Source: Oscillospiraceae bacterium (lineage in GTDB: Bacteria > Bacillota > Clostridia > Oscillospirales > Oscillospiraceae). From it: a stretch of DNA of 64,000 bases. The position numbers and the translations under genes are program-made. Below the pieces are notes generated by a model that saw only the letters and a list, made by a program, of their open reading frames with translations, was not told where the DNA came from and made no database searches. Location of the stretch: assembly GCA_009777235.1 (NCBI GenBank), contig WRMH01000002.1, positions 144,647 through 208,646 of the forward strand, in the 5' to 3' direction. Below are positions 32,144 to 42,260 of the stretch, one piece after another (position 1 is the first letter of the stretch; each line of letters begins with the position of its first letter).

Positions 32144-33544
32144 TCATTTTAGGACATAGTGAGCAGACTTTGTCCTGCCGATTTTCATTATTATGCCGTC
32201 TTTTGCCATTTCAAGCAGGATTGCCCGAATACGTCCTTCGCTTAAGTTCATGATCCCCGTAAGCTCGGCAACTGTAACCTTACTGTGGCTTTTAAGATAG
32301 CTTGCGATTGCCAGCTTTTTTTCGCCTGTGCTACTGCTTTGTATTCGCTCGTTATTCGCTTGTTTTTCGCTTGTTTTCGCAAGCGGAATAATTGTTTTGA
32401 AAATATCACCTTCGATTAGCTCCGGTTCCCCTCCGGAATAGAGCTTTGTATACTTATACAGGTTGCGTATGCCAGAACCAAGCTGGTCAGCGCGTCCGAT
32501 ATTCATGAAAAATTTTGCGATTATGGGGTTCTTTGATTGCGGCGTGAAGTTTTCCGGGTCTATTCGTCCGTATTCATTTGAACGATTCCAATTCTCCGAA
32601 TAAATACGCTCCCGCTCTATAATGAGTTTTGCGTTAAAAGCTTTTGAATACTCGCGGTGTGCCAGTAGATTTGACACCATTTCGCGGGCAATCCATGACC
32701 TGGCACTGACATTTTGGTCGCCAATAAGAACAAACGGGTCGTTTGCGTGCTTTGCAATAAAATCTACCAACTGGTCATATGCCTCTATTATATTGGTCTC
32801 AATGTAACGTCGGTCGTCATAACGGTCTATGTCATTATGGCGAAGGATCGCATCTGTCACGCAACCCGGCGCGCAAGAACGAACTACCTCGTCTCTGCCG
32901 AACAAGAGTATTCCTGCGAGATTAAACCCCTTTTTACCCGTCCGCTTGTCGTCTTCGTAAAGCCCTGCACTTTTAAAAATCTCCATCGCATCCATGTCTT
33001 TCCAAGGATGGTCAGAAATACGGCTTACGGCCATTTTCTTAACTCGTTCAATGAGGTCAAGCCGTAAATCATCCAATGTCGCATATGGGAAAATCTCACG
33101 CTCGGTGAATTGATTTGATTTGCGGAGAGAAAGCTGTGCAACCAAATCGGCGGAATTTGTTATGTCGAAATCCCCATCCTCATTTCGGTCAAAAATTTTG
33201 CCGGAACAGGATTGAATTTGTGAGCTGACCGGAATATGGGAGTGGAGTAAAAGCATCCCATCCAGCGTGATTTCATCAAGGGAGAGAAACAGGGAAGGAG
33301 AAGTTTTCTGCGGGTTGTTTAGAGTGTTTGCAAAGTTTTTCTTCATTTGTTGTACTGCATTCGGATTGACTCCCACGGGTATGCCATTGTCTTTTACTCC
33401 GAGGATGAGATGACCGCCATATCTATTTGAGAACGAGCAAACAGTTTCCCATACGCCGTCACTAAGTCCGTTCACGCATTCTTTGTATTCAATTGTCAAC
33501 CCCTCGCCATCGGCAAGCAATTGTTTGATGCGTTCTATGGTCAT
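32144..33544 (-). CDS. AlbA_2/Schlafen-type ATP-binding transcriptional regulator-like protein
   Basis: 466 residues. The N-terminal AlbA_2 (divergent AAA_4) domain is at about 1-125 (ERIKQLLADGEGLTIEYKE, GGHLILGVKDNGIPVG). A central region has an HATPase_c_4-like fold (about 270-385, IAREMVSNLLAHREYS and ADQLGSGIRNLYKYTKLY). A C-terminal winged helix (about 405-464) ends TVAELTGIMNLSEGRIRAIL plus a beta wing. This COG2865-type protein is widespread in Bacillota with poorly known roles, sometimes near phage or defence genes. ATG 33544 has GGAGAGGAG upstream; an ATG at 33571 is less likely. A short ORF ends on its start codon. Confidence 0.85.
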   Translation of the reverse strand: MTIERIKQLLADGEGLTIEYKECVNGLSDGVWETVCSFSNRYGGHLILGVKDNGIPVGVNPNAVQQMKKNFANTLNNPQKTSPSLFLSLDEITLDGMLLLHSHIPVSSQIQSCSGKIFDRNEDGDFDITNSADLVAQLSLRKSNQFTEREIFPYATLDDLRLDLIERVKKMAVSRISDHPWKDMDAMEIFKSAGLYEDDKRTGKKGFNLAGILLFGRDEVVRSCAPGCVTDAILRHNDIDRYDDRRYIETNIIEAYDQLVDFIAKHANDPFVLIGDQNVSARSWIAREMVSNLLAHREYSKAFNAKLIIERERIYSENWNRSNEYGRIDPENFTPQSKNPIIAKFFMNIGRADQLGSGIRNLYKYTKLYSGGEPELIEGDIFKTIIPLAKTSEKQANNERIQSSSTGEKKLAIASYLKSHSKVTVAELTGIMNLSEGRIRAILLEMAKDGIIMKIGRTKSAHYVLK

Positions 33545-33654
33545 TTGAGAATTCTCCTCTCCAATATACAATAATCCATCTTGTAATTACTTGTTTTTCC
33601 TTGTATCAACAATGCAGCCCTTTCTAAATGCTTGTAAATTTCGGCGGTATCCAT
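33541..33654 (-). CDS. Small ORF coupled to the AlbA_2 protein
   Basis: A 37-codon frame from ATG 33654 (MDTAEIYKHLERAALL...) ends with TGA overlapping the ATG of the next gene (ATGA). The frame is open for about 23 more codons upstream without a usual start and reads as plausible basic, helical protein, so this may be the tail of a truncated gene. No family recognised. Confidence 0.35.
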   Translation of the reverse strand: MDTAEIYKHLERAALLIQGKTSNYKMDYCILERRILK

Positions 33655-33737
33655 TTTTGCAATCGGCTTTTTCAATCGTAAGCGTTGCGCTATTGTTGCT
33701 TTTTGTAGCTGATTTTCATAGGCAACCTTTCCTCACC

Positions 33738-35165
33738 CTACGCCCTGCGCCATTTGACGCCTTGCGGGGTATCTTCCAAGACTATGCCCATTTGAGACAG
33801 CTTGTTGCGGATTTCATCCGCTTTGGCCCAGTCTTTTTCTTCTCTTGCCGCCTGCCTTTGCGCTATGAGAGCTTCAATATCACTGTCCGCACTTTCGCCC
33901 TCTTGCGTCATCTTATCCCCATCGTGCCGGGCATACAATAGACCAAGTACTCCCGTCAGTTCATCGAGCATTTTCATAGCTTCGTTGGCAAACATTTTTG
34001 ATGCTTTCGGGTCGGCGACAACAGCGTTTATCCCGCGAACCATCTCAAAGATAACGGCAATCGCGTCCGCTGTGTTCAAATCATCGTCCATTGCCTCGCA
34101 AAAATTCACGCGATATTGCGGGAGCGTTTTGGCAAATTCCTCTTCCTCGCCGCTCATTTTTTCCGCAATAGCACCGTTTTGGGAGATAAAGGAAAGATTT
34201 TCTCTTGCGGTCTTTATCCGCTGCAAGGCGTTTTTCGCTTGAACAAGTATCTCACCGGAGTAATTGAGAGGGCTTCTGTAGTGGCTCATCAGCATAAACA
34301 TACGGATATTCTCATAGCCGTATGCCTGTGCCGCTTCGCGCACAGTAAAGAAATTTCCGAGCGATTTTGACATTTTATTGCTGTCTATGTTAATAAACCC
34401 ATTGTGAAGCCAATACCGGGCAAATGTCTTTCCCGTAGCACCCTCCGATTGAGCAATTTCATTTTCGTGGTGCGGAAAAATAAGGTCTTGCCCGCCGCAG
34501 TGAATATCTATGGTGTCGCCCAAAAACCTTCGCGCCATCGCGCTGCACTCAATATGCCAGCCCGGACGACCCTTGCCCCACGGCGAATCCCAACTCGGCT
34601 CTGCAGGCTTTGCCCCTTTCCAGAGTGCAAAGTCTATAGCGTTTTCCTTATCCTCCGTCACGTCTACGCGCGCGCCCGCCAAAAGCTCTTCTATCGGCTG
34701 CTTTGAAAGTTTCCCATAATCCGAAAAACTTGCGGTACGGTAATAAACATCATTTTCTCTTTGATATGCCATGCCTTTTTCTACAAGCTCAGATATCATT
34801 GCGATAATTTCGGCGATATTCTCCGTTGCCTTTGGATATATCGTAGCATCACGGACGCCAAGCCCGCGGGCATCCGTATAGTATTCGGCAATGTATTTTT
34901 CGGCGATTTCAACGCTCGTCACGCCCAATTCGTTTGCGCGGTTTATTATCTTATCGTCAACGTCGGTAAAATTTTGCGCGAGCGTGACTTCAAAACCGCG
35001 ATACTCAAAATAGCGGCGAAGCACGTCAAAGGTAATGAGCGGGCGGGCGTTGCCAACGTGAAAGTAATTATATACAGTCGGTCCGCAAACGTACATCTTG
35101 ACCTTTCCCGGGCACAGCGGTACAAATTCTTCTTTTTTCATTGATAGCGTATTGTATAGTTTCAT
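33738..35165 (-). CDS. cysS: Cysteinyl-tRNA synthetase
   Basis: Class I synthetase charging tRNA-Cys. 475 residues with the HIGH-type motif YNYFHVGNARPLITFD (about 31-46), zinc ligands near MYVCGPTVY and the GWHIECSAMA region, the KMSKS motif NKMSKSLGNFF (about 265), and the C-terminal helical anticodon domain ending in a basic ARE-KDWAKADEIRN segment. AAAGGA precedes ATG 35165. It follows lepA by 81 nt. No T-box is seen. Confidence 0.96.
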   Translation of the reverse strand: MKLYNTLSMKKEEFVPLCPGKVKMYVCGPTVYNYFHVGNARPLITFDVLRRYFEYRGFEVTLAQNFTDVDDKIINRANELGVTSVEIAEKYIAEYYTDARGLGVRDATIYPKATENIAEIIAMISELVEKGMAYQRENDVYYRTASFSDYGKLSKQPIEELLAGARVDVTEDKENAIDFALWKGAKPAEPSWDSPWGKGRPGWHIECSAMARRFLGDTIDIHCGGQDLIFPHHENEIAQSEGATGKTFARYWLHNGFINIDSNKMSKSLGNFFTVREAAQAYGYENIRMFMLMSHYRSPLNYSGEILVQAKNALQRIKTARENLSFISQNGAIAEKMSGEEEEFAKTLPQYRVNFCEAMDDDLNTADAIAVIFEMVRGINAVVADPKASKMFANEAMKMLDELTGVLGLLYARHDGDKMTQEGESADSDIEALIAQRQAAREEKDWAKADEIRNKLSQMGIVLEDTPQGVKWRRA

Positions 35166-35246
35166 TGATTTGTTCCTTTCTGGTTGTGGCGGCGGGTGTT
35201 GGGGCGCCGAGTGCCGACGGTGCGTTCGCCGCCATTTGGGCAGTCT

Positions 35247-37046
35247 CTACTCGTCGAGTTTCAAGACTGCCATAAACGCGTCTTGCGGCACATTTACGCT
35301 GCCCAAGCTGCGCATACGTTTCTTGCCCTCTTTTTGCTTTTCGAGCAGCTTCTTTTTTCGCGTAATGTCGCCGCCGTAACATTTTGCCAAAACATCCTTG
35401 CGCAAAGCCCTTATTGTTTCGCGGGCTATTATCTTGCCGCCGATTGCCGCCTGCACCGGTATTTCAAAAAGTTGGCGCGGTATATGCTCTTTTAGCTTCT
35501 CTACGATCTTGCGGCCTCTGGCATATGCTTTTTCCTTGTGTACGATAAAAGACAGCGCGTCCACGATTTCCCCGTTTAACAATATATCAAGGCGCACAAG
35601 GTTTGAGGGACGATATCCGAGCAGCTCATAATCCAAAGATGCGTAACCCCGGCTGCGCGACTTGAGCGCGTCAAAAAAGTCATAAATCACTTCGTTGAGG
35701 GGAAGCTCGTATTTTAATTCCACACGCGTCGCTTCCAAATAGATAAGTTCCTTATATTCGCCGCGCCTGTCTTGGCAAAGCTCCATAACGCTGCCAACAT
35801 AATCCGGCGGACATATGATCGAAGCATTGATAAAAGGCTCTTCGGCAAGCTCTATAACGGCAGGATCGGGATAATTGAGGGGGTTGTCAACTAATATGGT
35901 TTCGCCGTTTGATTTGGTAACGCGATAGATAACGCTCGGAGCCGTCATTATAAGCTCAAGTTTAAATTCGCGCTCAAGCCGTTCTCCGATAACCTCCATA
36001 TGCAGCAATCCCAAAAATCCGCAGCGAAAACCAAACCCGAGAGCCGCGGACGATTCCGGCTCATAGGACAGCGCGGCATCGTTCAACTTTAGCTTTTCCA
36101 GCGCATCGCGCAAGTCCGGGTATTTAGCCCCGTCTGTCGTGTAAAGCCCTGAAAAAACCATAGACTGCACCTTGTTATAGCCCGGCAGCGGCTCTGCGCC
36201 CGGACACGCCGCATCCGTCACCGTGTCTCCAACCGTCGTATCTCCGACGTTTTTGATGCTTGCCGTCAGATAGCCGACATCTCCTGCCGAAAGCCTCTCG
36301 CAAGGCTCCATGCCAACAGGCCGCATATGCCCGATTTCCACTATTTTGTACTCCGCGCCTGTAGACATGAGCTTTATCTGCGTGTCGTTTTCGAGAGTCC
36401 CGTCCACAACACGGATATATACGATAACCCCTTTATACGGGTCATATTGACTGTCAAAAATGAGCGCTCGGAGCGGAGCGTTTAAATCTCCTTTTGGCGG
36501 CGGAATACCTTCCACAATATATTCAAGCACATCATCAATACCTATGCCCCGCTTTGCCGAAATGCGCGGCGCTGTGTCCGCCGGAATACCGATAATATCT
36601 TCTATTTCCCTTTTTACTCTATCGGGATCGGCGTTTACAAGGTCAATTTTGTTGATGACCGGCAAAATCTCAAGATTGTTGTCAAGCGCCAAATATGTAT
36701 TGGCAAGCGTCTGCGCTTCCACACCCTGAGTGGAATCAACCACAAGTATCGCGCCCTCACACGCGGCAAGGGAGCGGGAGACCTCATAATTAAAGTCAAC
36801 GTGTCCGGGAGTGTCAATGAGGTTGAGTTTGTATGTCTCGCCGTTTTTTGCCGTATAGCAAAGGCCAACGGCACGGGCTTTTATCGTAATGCCGCGCTCG
36901 CGTTCAAGCTCCATGTTGTCAAGTATTTGCTCTTCCATATTGTGCGCGTCAACAGCGCCGCAACGCTCGAGCAGCCTGTCCGCAAGCGTTGATTTGCCGT
37001 GGTCTATATGCGCGATTATTGAAAAGTTTCGTATGTTTTCTTGCAT
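35247..37046 (-). CDS. lepA: Elongation factor 4 (back-translocating GTPase)
   Basis: 599 residues, the standard EF4 length. GTPase motifs are G1 [15 protein letters not shown]3 DTPGHVDF and G4 NKIDL; domains II, III and V follow, and the EF4-specific C-terminal domain begins near [19 protein letters not shown] and ends in a basic [16 protein letters not shown] segment. It acts on the 70S ribosome under stress. Start ATG 37046. Confidence 0.97.
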   Translation of the reverse strand: MQENIRNFSIIAHIDHGKSTLADRLLERCGAVDAHNMEEQILDNMELERERGITIKARAVGLCYTAKNGETYKLNLIDTPGHVDFNYEVSRSLAACEGAILVVDSTQGVEAQTLANTYLALDNNLEILPVINKIDLVNADPDRVKREIEDIIGIPADTAPRISAKRGIGIDDVLEYIVEGIPPPKGDLNAPLRALIFDSQYDPYKGVIVYIRVVDGTLENDTQIKLMSTGAEYKIVEIGHMRPVGMEPCERLSAGDVGYLTASIKNVGDTTVGDTVTDAACPGAEPLPGYNKVQSMVFSGLYTTDGAKYPDLRDALEKLKLNDAALSYEPESSAALGFGFRCGFLGLLHMEVIGERLEREFKLELIMTAPSVIYRVTKSNGETILVDNPLNYPDPAVIELAEEPFINASIICPPDYVGSVMELCQDRRGEYKELIYLEATRVELKYELPLNEVIYDFFDALKSRSRGYASLDYELLGYRPSNLVRLDILLNGEIVDALSFIVHKEKAYARGRKIVEKLKEHIPRQLFEIPVQAAIGGKIIARETIRALRKDVLAKCYGGDITRKKKLLEKQKEGKKRMRSLGSVNVPQDAFMAVLKLDE

Positions 37047-37125
37047 AATTTGATTTGTTTCCTTTGCTCTTTCACCCCTGCCGGGAATCTTTTACATTTG
37101 CCGCTTTTTCGTGTTTTCCGGGCAG

Positions 37126-37533
37126 TTATTTGGTTTGCCGCTTTTTTCGCGGTTTGCGGATTGCTACTTGATTTTCCACGCCCTCTGTGCTTTTTACATC
37201 CTCCGGGACATCATCCACGAGTTTTTTTATTTTTCCCAAAAGTCCGTTTTCCGCCTCTTTTAGTTCTTCTATGGAAGTCATGATTTCCCGCACCTTGACC
37301 CCGAGCACACCTGCTCCGTTTTTGCGCTCACGCGTTCTCCCAAGCAGATAGTCGGCGGTCACGCGGTAAAAATCGCATATTGTCAAAAGAAGTTCAAACT
37401 TGGGTTCGCGGGCGCCATTCTCATAATGCGACAAGAGAACCTGCGATATTCCAAGCTCGGCCGAAGCCTCTCTTTGACTTAACCCTTTTTCTTTTCGAAG
37501 CTGCGCAAGCCTCTTAGAAAATTCTGTTTTCAT
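37126..37533 (-). CDS. XRE-family transcriptional regulator
   Basis: 135 residues. HTH_3 domain at about 5-62 (RLAQLRKEKGLSQREASAEL, then LGISQVLLSHYENGAREP). The C-terminal half is charged and probably helical, ending in the basic RKPRKKRQTK. AAAGGAG precedes the ATG. The similarity is to SinR/phage-repressor type small regulators; it sits between pepV and lepA, with target unknown. Confidence 0.88.
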   Translation of the reverse strand: MKTEFSKRLAQLRKEKGLSQREASAELGISQVLLSHYENGAREPKFELLLTICDFYRVTADYLLGRTRERKNGAGVLGVKVREIMTSIEELKEAENGLLGKIKKLVDDVPEDVKSTEGVENQVAIRKPRKKRQTK

Positions 37534-37635
37534 TTATAGCTCCTTTGTAATCTTCGCTCATTCGGTCATGCCCCTGTGCGACCCTCATTCACTCGATTAT
37601 AACTCCGCTCTCGGAATGATTTTTATGACAGCTTT

Positions 37636-39084
37636 TTACTCTTCGCTGCCGCAAATTTCTATTATTACTCGCGCAAACATTTTCGCGCTCATCACCAAAT
37701 GGTCTAACGCGATAAACTCTCCCGCCCCGTGCGCTTTGTTGTCAACACCTGGCATGGCGCATCCAAACGCGACGCCGCCGGGTATGCCATGCACATAAGT
37801 ATGTCCGCCTATGCAAATGCACTCTCCCGTATTGCCGGTATATTCCTCGTAAATACGCAGCAGTGTCTGCACAAACGGGGACGAGCCCGCAGTGTGATGG
37901 CTTTTCTTTAAATCGTGATATGTGATTTCTATCGCCTCACGGCCAAACGCTTTTTCCGCTATCGCAAGCAAATCAACCTCGTCAGCACATATCGGCGAGC
38001 GGCTGTCGAAATTTCCCGAAAACTCATATTCATCATATCGCAGTACGCCAAAGTTTACCGTCATCTTGCCGCTCTCTTCGTCTTGCATATAAATACCGAG
38101 CGACTTGCCTCCGGTATCCTTGTGCGGAAACAAACGATTTAGAGCGCAGATATAGCCAAAGCCCTTGCTTTGCGCAAACGGCATGGCACAGAGCATTGCA
38201 AGAAGCGCGGTTTGCGCGTTGTTGCCAAGATCGGGCCTACTGGCGTGAGATGCCGTGCCTTTCGCGATGAGTACGCAGCGTTCGGGACGCGGCGCGTCGT
38301 GGTCAGCGTTTGACGTGTCGTAATCGTCGTGAGATATTGCTATTTCAACGCCGGTTTTTTGCGAAAACTCCTTGCAGTAACTGGCGGCGTCTGTTTTGCT
38401 GATACCCTCTATAACCGCCGTCGCATAGTTTGGCACAATATTTGCGACCTTTCCGCCTGTGATTGATACGACTCGCGGCAAAGACATATCTTTTTCCCAC
38501 TTAGCTCCAAAGTTAATTAAAAGCCGTCCCTTTTCGATATTTACAACAGGAAATTCAGAATCGGGCGAGAACAGATACGGCGGCGTTTCATTATGCTTTA
38601 TATATTCGCCAATATCGTCGCATCCCACTTCCTCTCCGCTTCCCAAAATGAGCTGCACGCCATTTTCCATATCGGGAAAAAGCTCTTTTATGCAGTACAC
38701 TGCATACATTGCGGCCATTGCCGGGCCTTTATTGTCAATGATTCCGCGAGCATAAAGGCAGCCGTCTTTTTGTGTGAGCTTATACGGGTCGGTTTCCCAA
38801 CCCTCTCCCGCCTCCACGACGTCTACGTGCGCGAGTATTCCCAGCCGCGGCGGCAATGCGCCAAAATCAGAGCTGATAACCATATCTTTAAAAACACGCA
38901 CGTCAAAACCGCGTTTTTCGAGCATATCCTGCACAAGGCGGAGCGCCTGCCGGGACTTTTCTCCATACGGCGCACCGTCAGCGGACGGCCCTCGCACACT
39001 GTCTATCTCGATTAGTTTTGCAAGGTCGGCGAGCATCTCCCCTGTATGCTCGGCAAACCATTTATCTATATGTTCCCGTACCAT
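37636..39084 (-). CDS. pepV: M20-family dipeptidase (PepV-like)
   Basis: 482 residues, matching PepV length. Dinuclear zinc ligands are seen in GILAHVDVVEAGEGWETDPY, the DNKGPAMAAMYA segment, GSGEEVGCDDI and DSEFPVVNIEKG, with a late His in GGHTYVHGIPGG. PepV-type enzymes hydrolyse dipeptides in the cytosol. GGGAGG lies 5 nt before ATG 39084. It is 21 nt downstream of coaE. Confidence 0.93.
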   Translation of the reverse strand: MVREHIDKWFAEHTGEMLADLAKLIEIDSVRGPSADGAPYGEKSRQALRLVQDMLEKRGFDVRVFKDMVISSDFGALPPRLGILAHVDVVEAGEGWETDPYKLTQKDGCLYARGIIDNKGPAMAAMYAVYCIKELFPDMENGVQLILGSGEEVGCDDIGEYIKHNETPPYLFSPDSEFPVVNIEKGRLLINFGAKWEKDMSLPRVVSITGGKVANIVPNYATAVIEGISKTDAASYCKEFSQKTGVEIAISHDDYDTSNADHDAPRPERCVLIAKGTASHASRPDLGNNAQTALLAMLCAMPFAQSKGFGYICALNRLFPHKDTGGKSLGIYMQDEESGKMTVNFGVLRYDEYEFSGNFDSRSPICADEVDLLAIAEKAFGREAIEITYHDLKKSHHTAGSSPFVQTLLRIYEEYTGNTGECICIGGHTYVHGIPGGVAFGCAMPGVDNKAHGAGEFIALDHLVMSAKMFARVIIEICGSEE

Positions 39085-39105
39085 ATATACCTCCCATAAA
39101 TGTTT

Positions 39106-39702
39106 TTATACTACACTTTTAAAATACTCTGTGCAAATCTTTTTAAAGTCCTCCGCTTTGCTATAGTCATTTATAAAAACACGGTCACTGCCGCTGATAT
39201 AAAAATCATCTTGCTTTTGCGAGTTTATGCGAGATAACGCTTCGCAAGGCGTAAGCCCGTCACGTTTCATTATTCTTTGCGCCCGAATTTCCCGCGGCGC
39301 AAGCACGCTTACTATGATGTCGCATCTTTTGCCGACTCCGCTTTCAATGAGCGCGTACGCGTCAATGGCTGCCGCCCTCCCGCCTTGTTTTTCAAATTCG
39401 CTTATTTTCTCGTCCAACACTTCCGTCACAAATTTATGCGTGATTTCCCCGAGCTTATCAAGGGCCTGCGTGTTGCCGAGTACGCGTTTTCGCAGCTTTG
39501 CTTTATCTATCCTGTCGGACACGCCATTCGCCCGGACATCAGGAAACTGCAAAATGATTTGCTTTATCATATCATTATTTGTTTCAAGCAGTGTGCGGTA
39601 GATTTCGTCGCAATCAAGAGCCAACGCTCCTAAATTTTCCGCCGCTTCAAGTGCCGTCGTTTTTCCCGCTCCGCTCGGACCTGTAATCCCAATTATAAAC
39701 AT
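39106..39702 (-). CDS. coaE: Dephospho-CoA kinase
   Basis: Final step of coenzyme A synthesis. 198 residues with P-loop IGITGPSGAGKTTALE (residues 4-19), the substrate-binding DCDEIYRTL segment, and a lid region around RIMKRDGLTPCEALSRI. Normal length. Lies in a compact minus-strand row with sua5 and pepV. Confidence 0.93.
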   Translation of the reverse strand: MFIIGITGPSGAGKTTALEAAENLGALALDCDEIYRTLLETNNDMIKQIILQFPDVRANGVSDRIDKAKLRKRVLGNTQALDKLGEITHKFVTEVLDEKISEFEKQGGRAAAIDAYALIESGVGKRCDIIVSVLAPREIRAQRIMKRDGLTPCEALSRINSQKQDDFYISGSDRVFINDYSKAEDFKKICTEYFKSVV

Positions 39703-39750
39703 TGTCTTTTTCCACCCTCTTGCCGCCGGAGTCTGTTTTGACCGCCAATT

Positions 39751-40371
39751 TTACATTTTTTCGAGCACACGCGCTATGAGTGCTTCGGACAGCGCCCCCT
39801 GACGCAATATCTTATATGAATCCGCCGTAAGCGAAACGATGGTTGACTCAACTCCGAGCGTACAAGTTCCTCCGTCAATAATACATTCTATTTTTCCGTC
39901 AAAATACTTGAGCACCTCTTGTGCGGTTTTGGGGCTGGGGCAGCCTGAGATGTTTGCCGACGGCGCGGCGATGGGCACTCCGGCAAGGCGCAATAGCTCA
40001 AGTGTTTTTGGGTGATCCGGGCATCTGACGCCCACTGTGTAACCTGTTGCCGTCACTACCGGAGGCACTTTTTTATTGCAAGGCAATACGATGGTGAGAG
40101 GCCCCGGCCAAAATGCCTTGGCAAGCTCCATAGCCGCTTTGGGAAATATCGCACAAACCTCCGCCGCCGCGTCAACATCAGAAACAAGCAGACTTAACGG
40201 TTTTACTTCGGGCCGTCCCTTGAGTTTGTATATTTTATCAACGGCGGCCGCGTCATAGCCGTTGGCCGCAAGGCCATATACAGTCTCTGTCGGCACTCCG
40301 GCAAGCCCTCCGTTTTTCAGCACTGCGGCGGCATATGATAAATCCCCGTCTTTTATTACAACAGTCTGCAT
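39751..40371 (-). CDS. tsaC: Threonylcarbamoyl-AMP synthase (Sua5/YrdC/YwlC)
   Basis: 206 residues forming a single YrdC domain, without the C-terminal Sua5 extension. Seen are GGLAGVPTETVYGLAANG, KLKGRPEVKPLSLLVS, PGPLTIVLPC, and GVPIAAPSANISGCPSP. It makes threonylcarbamoyl-adenylate from Thr, bicarbonate and ATP for the t6A37 modification of tRNAs. It lies 46 nt after prfA, a frequent arrangement in Firmicutes. Confidence 0.94.
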   Translation of the reverse strand: MQTVVIKDGDLSYAAAVLKNGGLAGVPTETVYGLAANGYDAAAVDKIYKLKGRPEVKPLSLLVSDVDAAAEVCAIFPKAAMELAKAFWPGPLTIVLPCNKKVPPVVTATGYTVGVRCPDHPKTLELLRLAGVPIAAPSANISGCPSPKTAQEVLKYFDGKIECIIDGGTCTLGVESTIVSLTADSYKILRQGALSEALIARVLEKM

Positions 40372-40417
40372 ATATCATTTCCTCTATGCCGCTTTGAAGC
40401 CTCGCCAAAACCCTCTC

Positions 40418-41479
40418 TTAAATGTCTGTCGATTTTAGCTTTTCGGCTCTGTCCGCCATGATGAGCGCGTCAACTACCTCGTCGAGCGCACCGTTTAAGA
40501 TTTGTTCAAGTTTATATAAAGTCAGCCCTATCCTGTGATCCGTTACGCGGCCTTGCGGATAATTATATGTCCTGATACGTTCCGAGCGATCTCCTGTTCC
40601 AACTTGGCTTTTACGCTCCGCGGCAAGCTGCGCCGCCTGCTTTCTTTGCTCTTCTTCATATAAGCGTGAAGCGAGTATTTTCATTGCGCGTTCACGGTTT
40701 TTATGCTGGCTGCGTTCATCCTGACACTCGACCACCGTACCCGTCGGTATATGCGTAATGCGAATCGCGGATTCTGTTTTATTTACGTGCTGCCCGCCCG
40801 CGCCGCTCGAGCGGAACGTATCAATGCTCAAATCAGCCGTGTTTATCTCAAACTCGACGTCTTCAACTTCCGGTAAAACCGCCACAGTGACCGTGCTTGT
40901 GTGAATCCTGCCGGAAGCCTCCGTCTCCGGGACGCGCTGCACGCGATGCACACCGCTTTCGAATTTGAAACGCGAATATGCACCGTTTCCCTCAATGATA
41001 AAGCTGACTTCTTTGATACCTCCAAGCTCGGTTTCATTCAGATTTGCGACTTCAACTTTCCAACGCTTTGATTCCGCATACATCGCATACATACGGTAAA
41101 GGCTGTTTGCGAAGAGCATCGCTTCATCGCCGCCCGCGCCGCCGCGTATCTCAATGATCACGTTTTTGCTGTCATGAATGTCGCCGGGCAAAAGCAATAT
41201 TTTGAGTTCTTCGGTTATAGTTTCTATCTGCGCCTGCGCCGCCTCAAACTCCTCAGTTGCCATCTCGCGAAGCTCTGCATCGCTCATCAGCTCTTTTGCG
41301 GATTCCATCTCTTTTTGAGCTTTTAAAAGCCGCCTGTACGTTTCCGTGACAGGCTGTATTTCCTTTTGCTCACGCGCTATCTTTGCATACAGCATTGGGT
41401 CGGAATAAACTTCCGGGCTTTGCATACGCTCTTCAAGGGCAATATATTTTTCTTCAATGGCAATCAGTTTTTCTAACAT
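40418..41479 (-). CDS. prfA: Peptide chain release factor 1
   Basis: 353 residues. The GGQ motif that triggers peptide release is in [17 protein letters not shown] (about 225-240), preceded by the codon-recognition domain with [14 protein letters not shown]. It reads UAA and UAG. Length is typical of RF1. First gene of the prfA-tsaC-coaE-pepV row. Confidence 0.96.
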   Translation of the reverse strand: MLEKLIAIEEKYIALEERMQSPEVYSDPMLYAKIAREQKEIQPVTETYRRLLKAQKEMESAKELMSDAELREMATEEFEAAQAQIETITEELKILLLPGDIHDSKNVIIEIRGGAGGDEAMLFANSLYRMYAMYAESKRWKVEVANLNETELGGIKEVSFIIEGNGAYSRFKFESGVHRVQRVPETEASGRIHTSTVTVAVLPEVEDVEFEINTADLSIDTFRSSGAGGQHVNKTESAIRITHIPTGTVVECQDERSQHKNRERAMKILASRLYEEEQRKQAAQLAAERKSQVGTGDRSERIRTYNYPQGRVTDHRIGLTLYKLEQILNGALDEVVDALIMADRAEKLKSTDI

Positions 41480-41571
41480 TTTCTGACCTGTCCTTTCTAT
41501 TCGTTTATGACAGGAACGACCAATGACAGGTCTTTAATTTCCTCTTATATCAGTTACCTAACAAAACTTTG

Positions 41572-41599
41572 TTGACAATCGCAAATAGTATCATATAAT
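41572..41599 (+). promoter_or_regulatory. Consensus sigma-A promoter of tRNA-Arg
   Basis: A perfect TTGACA (41572-41577) and perfect TATAAT (41594-41599) with a 16-nt spacer, ending 16 nt before the tRNA. Confidence 0.9.
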
Positions 41600-41615
41600 T
41601 AAAGTAATGTAAAGT

Positions 41616-41692
41616 GCGCCCGTAGCTCATTTGGATAGAGTGGCGGACTCCGACTCCGCAGGTGGCTGGTTCGAATCCAGTCGGGCGCGCCA
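41616..41692 (+). tRNA. tRNA-Arg (anticodon CCG)
   Basis: A full cloverleaf of 77 nt with encoded CCA. The acceptor GCGCCCG pairs with CGGGCGC and the discriminator base is G. The D-stem is GCTC/GAGT, the anticodon stem GCGGA/TCCGC with loop CTCCGAC (anticodon CCG, 41650-41652), and the T-arm has the TTCGAAT loop. It reads CGG codons. Confidence 0.96.
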
Positions 41693-41739
41693 AGGATAAA
41701 CAAAATCCGCTTTACTAAAACACATGGGAGGTGCCGAAT

Positions 41740-42237
41740 ATGAGTTTGCCGTATATCAATCCAGAAAAAAACGCGAGCGCCGATAGTCGGGGCGCCTCCG
41801 CCGGTAGTGCGCCAAAAAGACACGGTTTTGAAAAAGGCGCGGACAATTTTGCCGGATACCGTATTTTGCTTACGGATGATGACGAAATAAGCCATGAAAT
41901 AGTGCGGGCGATGCTAAAGCCTCTGGCAATTGAAACCGACTGCGCCGAAAACGGTGTCGAGGCTGTGGAAATGTTCTCAAACGACCCCGAACGCTACGAC
42001 ATGATTTTTATGGATATTCAAATGCCCGGAATGAATGGCTACGAAGCGACCAAAGAAATACGAAAACTCGCCTTGCCGAAAGCCGCAACCATTCCTATCA
42101 TTGCCCTGACAGCAAATATTTTCAAAGAGGATATTTACCGCTGCCTTGCTTCGGGCATGGACGCCCACATTGGCAAGCCTGCGAATTTGGACGATATACT
42201 CAAATGCCTGCGAAGGTTTTTGCCGCCGCGAAATTAG
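41740..42237 (+). CDS. Stand-alone response-regulator receiver protein
   Basis: 165 residues. About 40 N-terminal residues are polar and low in complexity, followed by a complete receiver domain (about 41-160): acidic pair LLTDDDEIS, phospho-acceptor Asp in MIFMDIQMPGMNG, Thr in IALTAN and Lys in AHIGKPANLDD. No output domain. The sequence is of the kind attached to hybrid kinases, so it may accept phosphate from a separate kinase; none is adjacent. ATG 41740 has GGGAGG 8 nt upstream. Confidence 0.88.
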   Translation: MSLPYINPEKNASADSRGASAGSAPKRHGFEKGADNFAGYRILLTDDDEISHEIVRAMLKPLAIETDCAENGVEAVEMFSNDPERYDMIFMDIQMPGMNGYEATKEIRKLALPKAATIPIIALTANIFKEDIYRCLASGMDAHIGKPANLDDILKCLRRFLPPRN

Positions 42238-42260
42238 ACGAATAAGACGATCGCGCCGTT

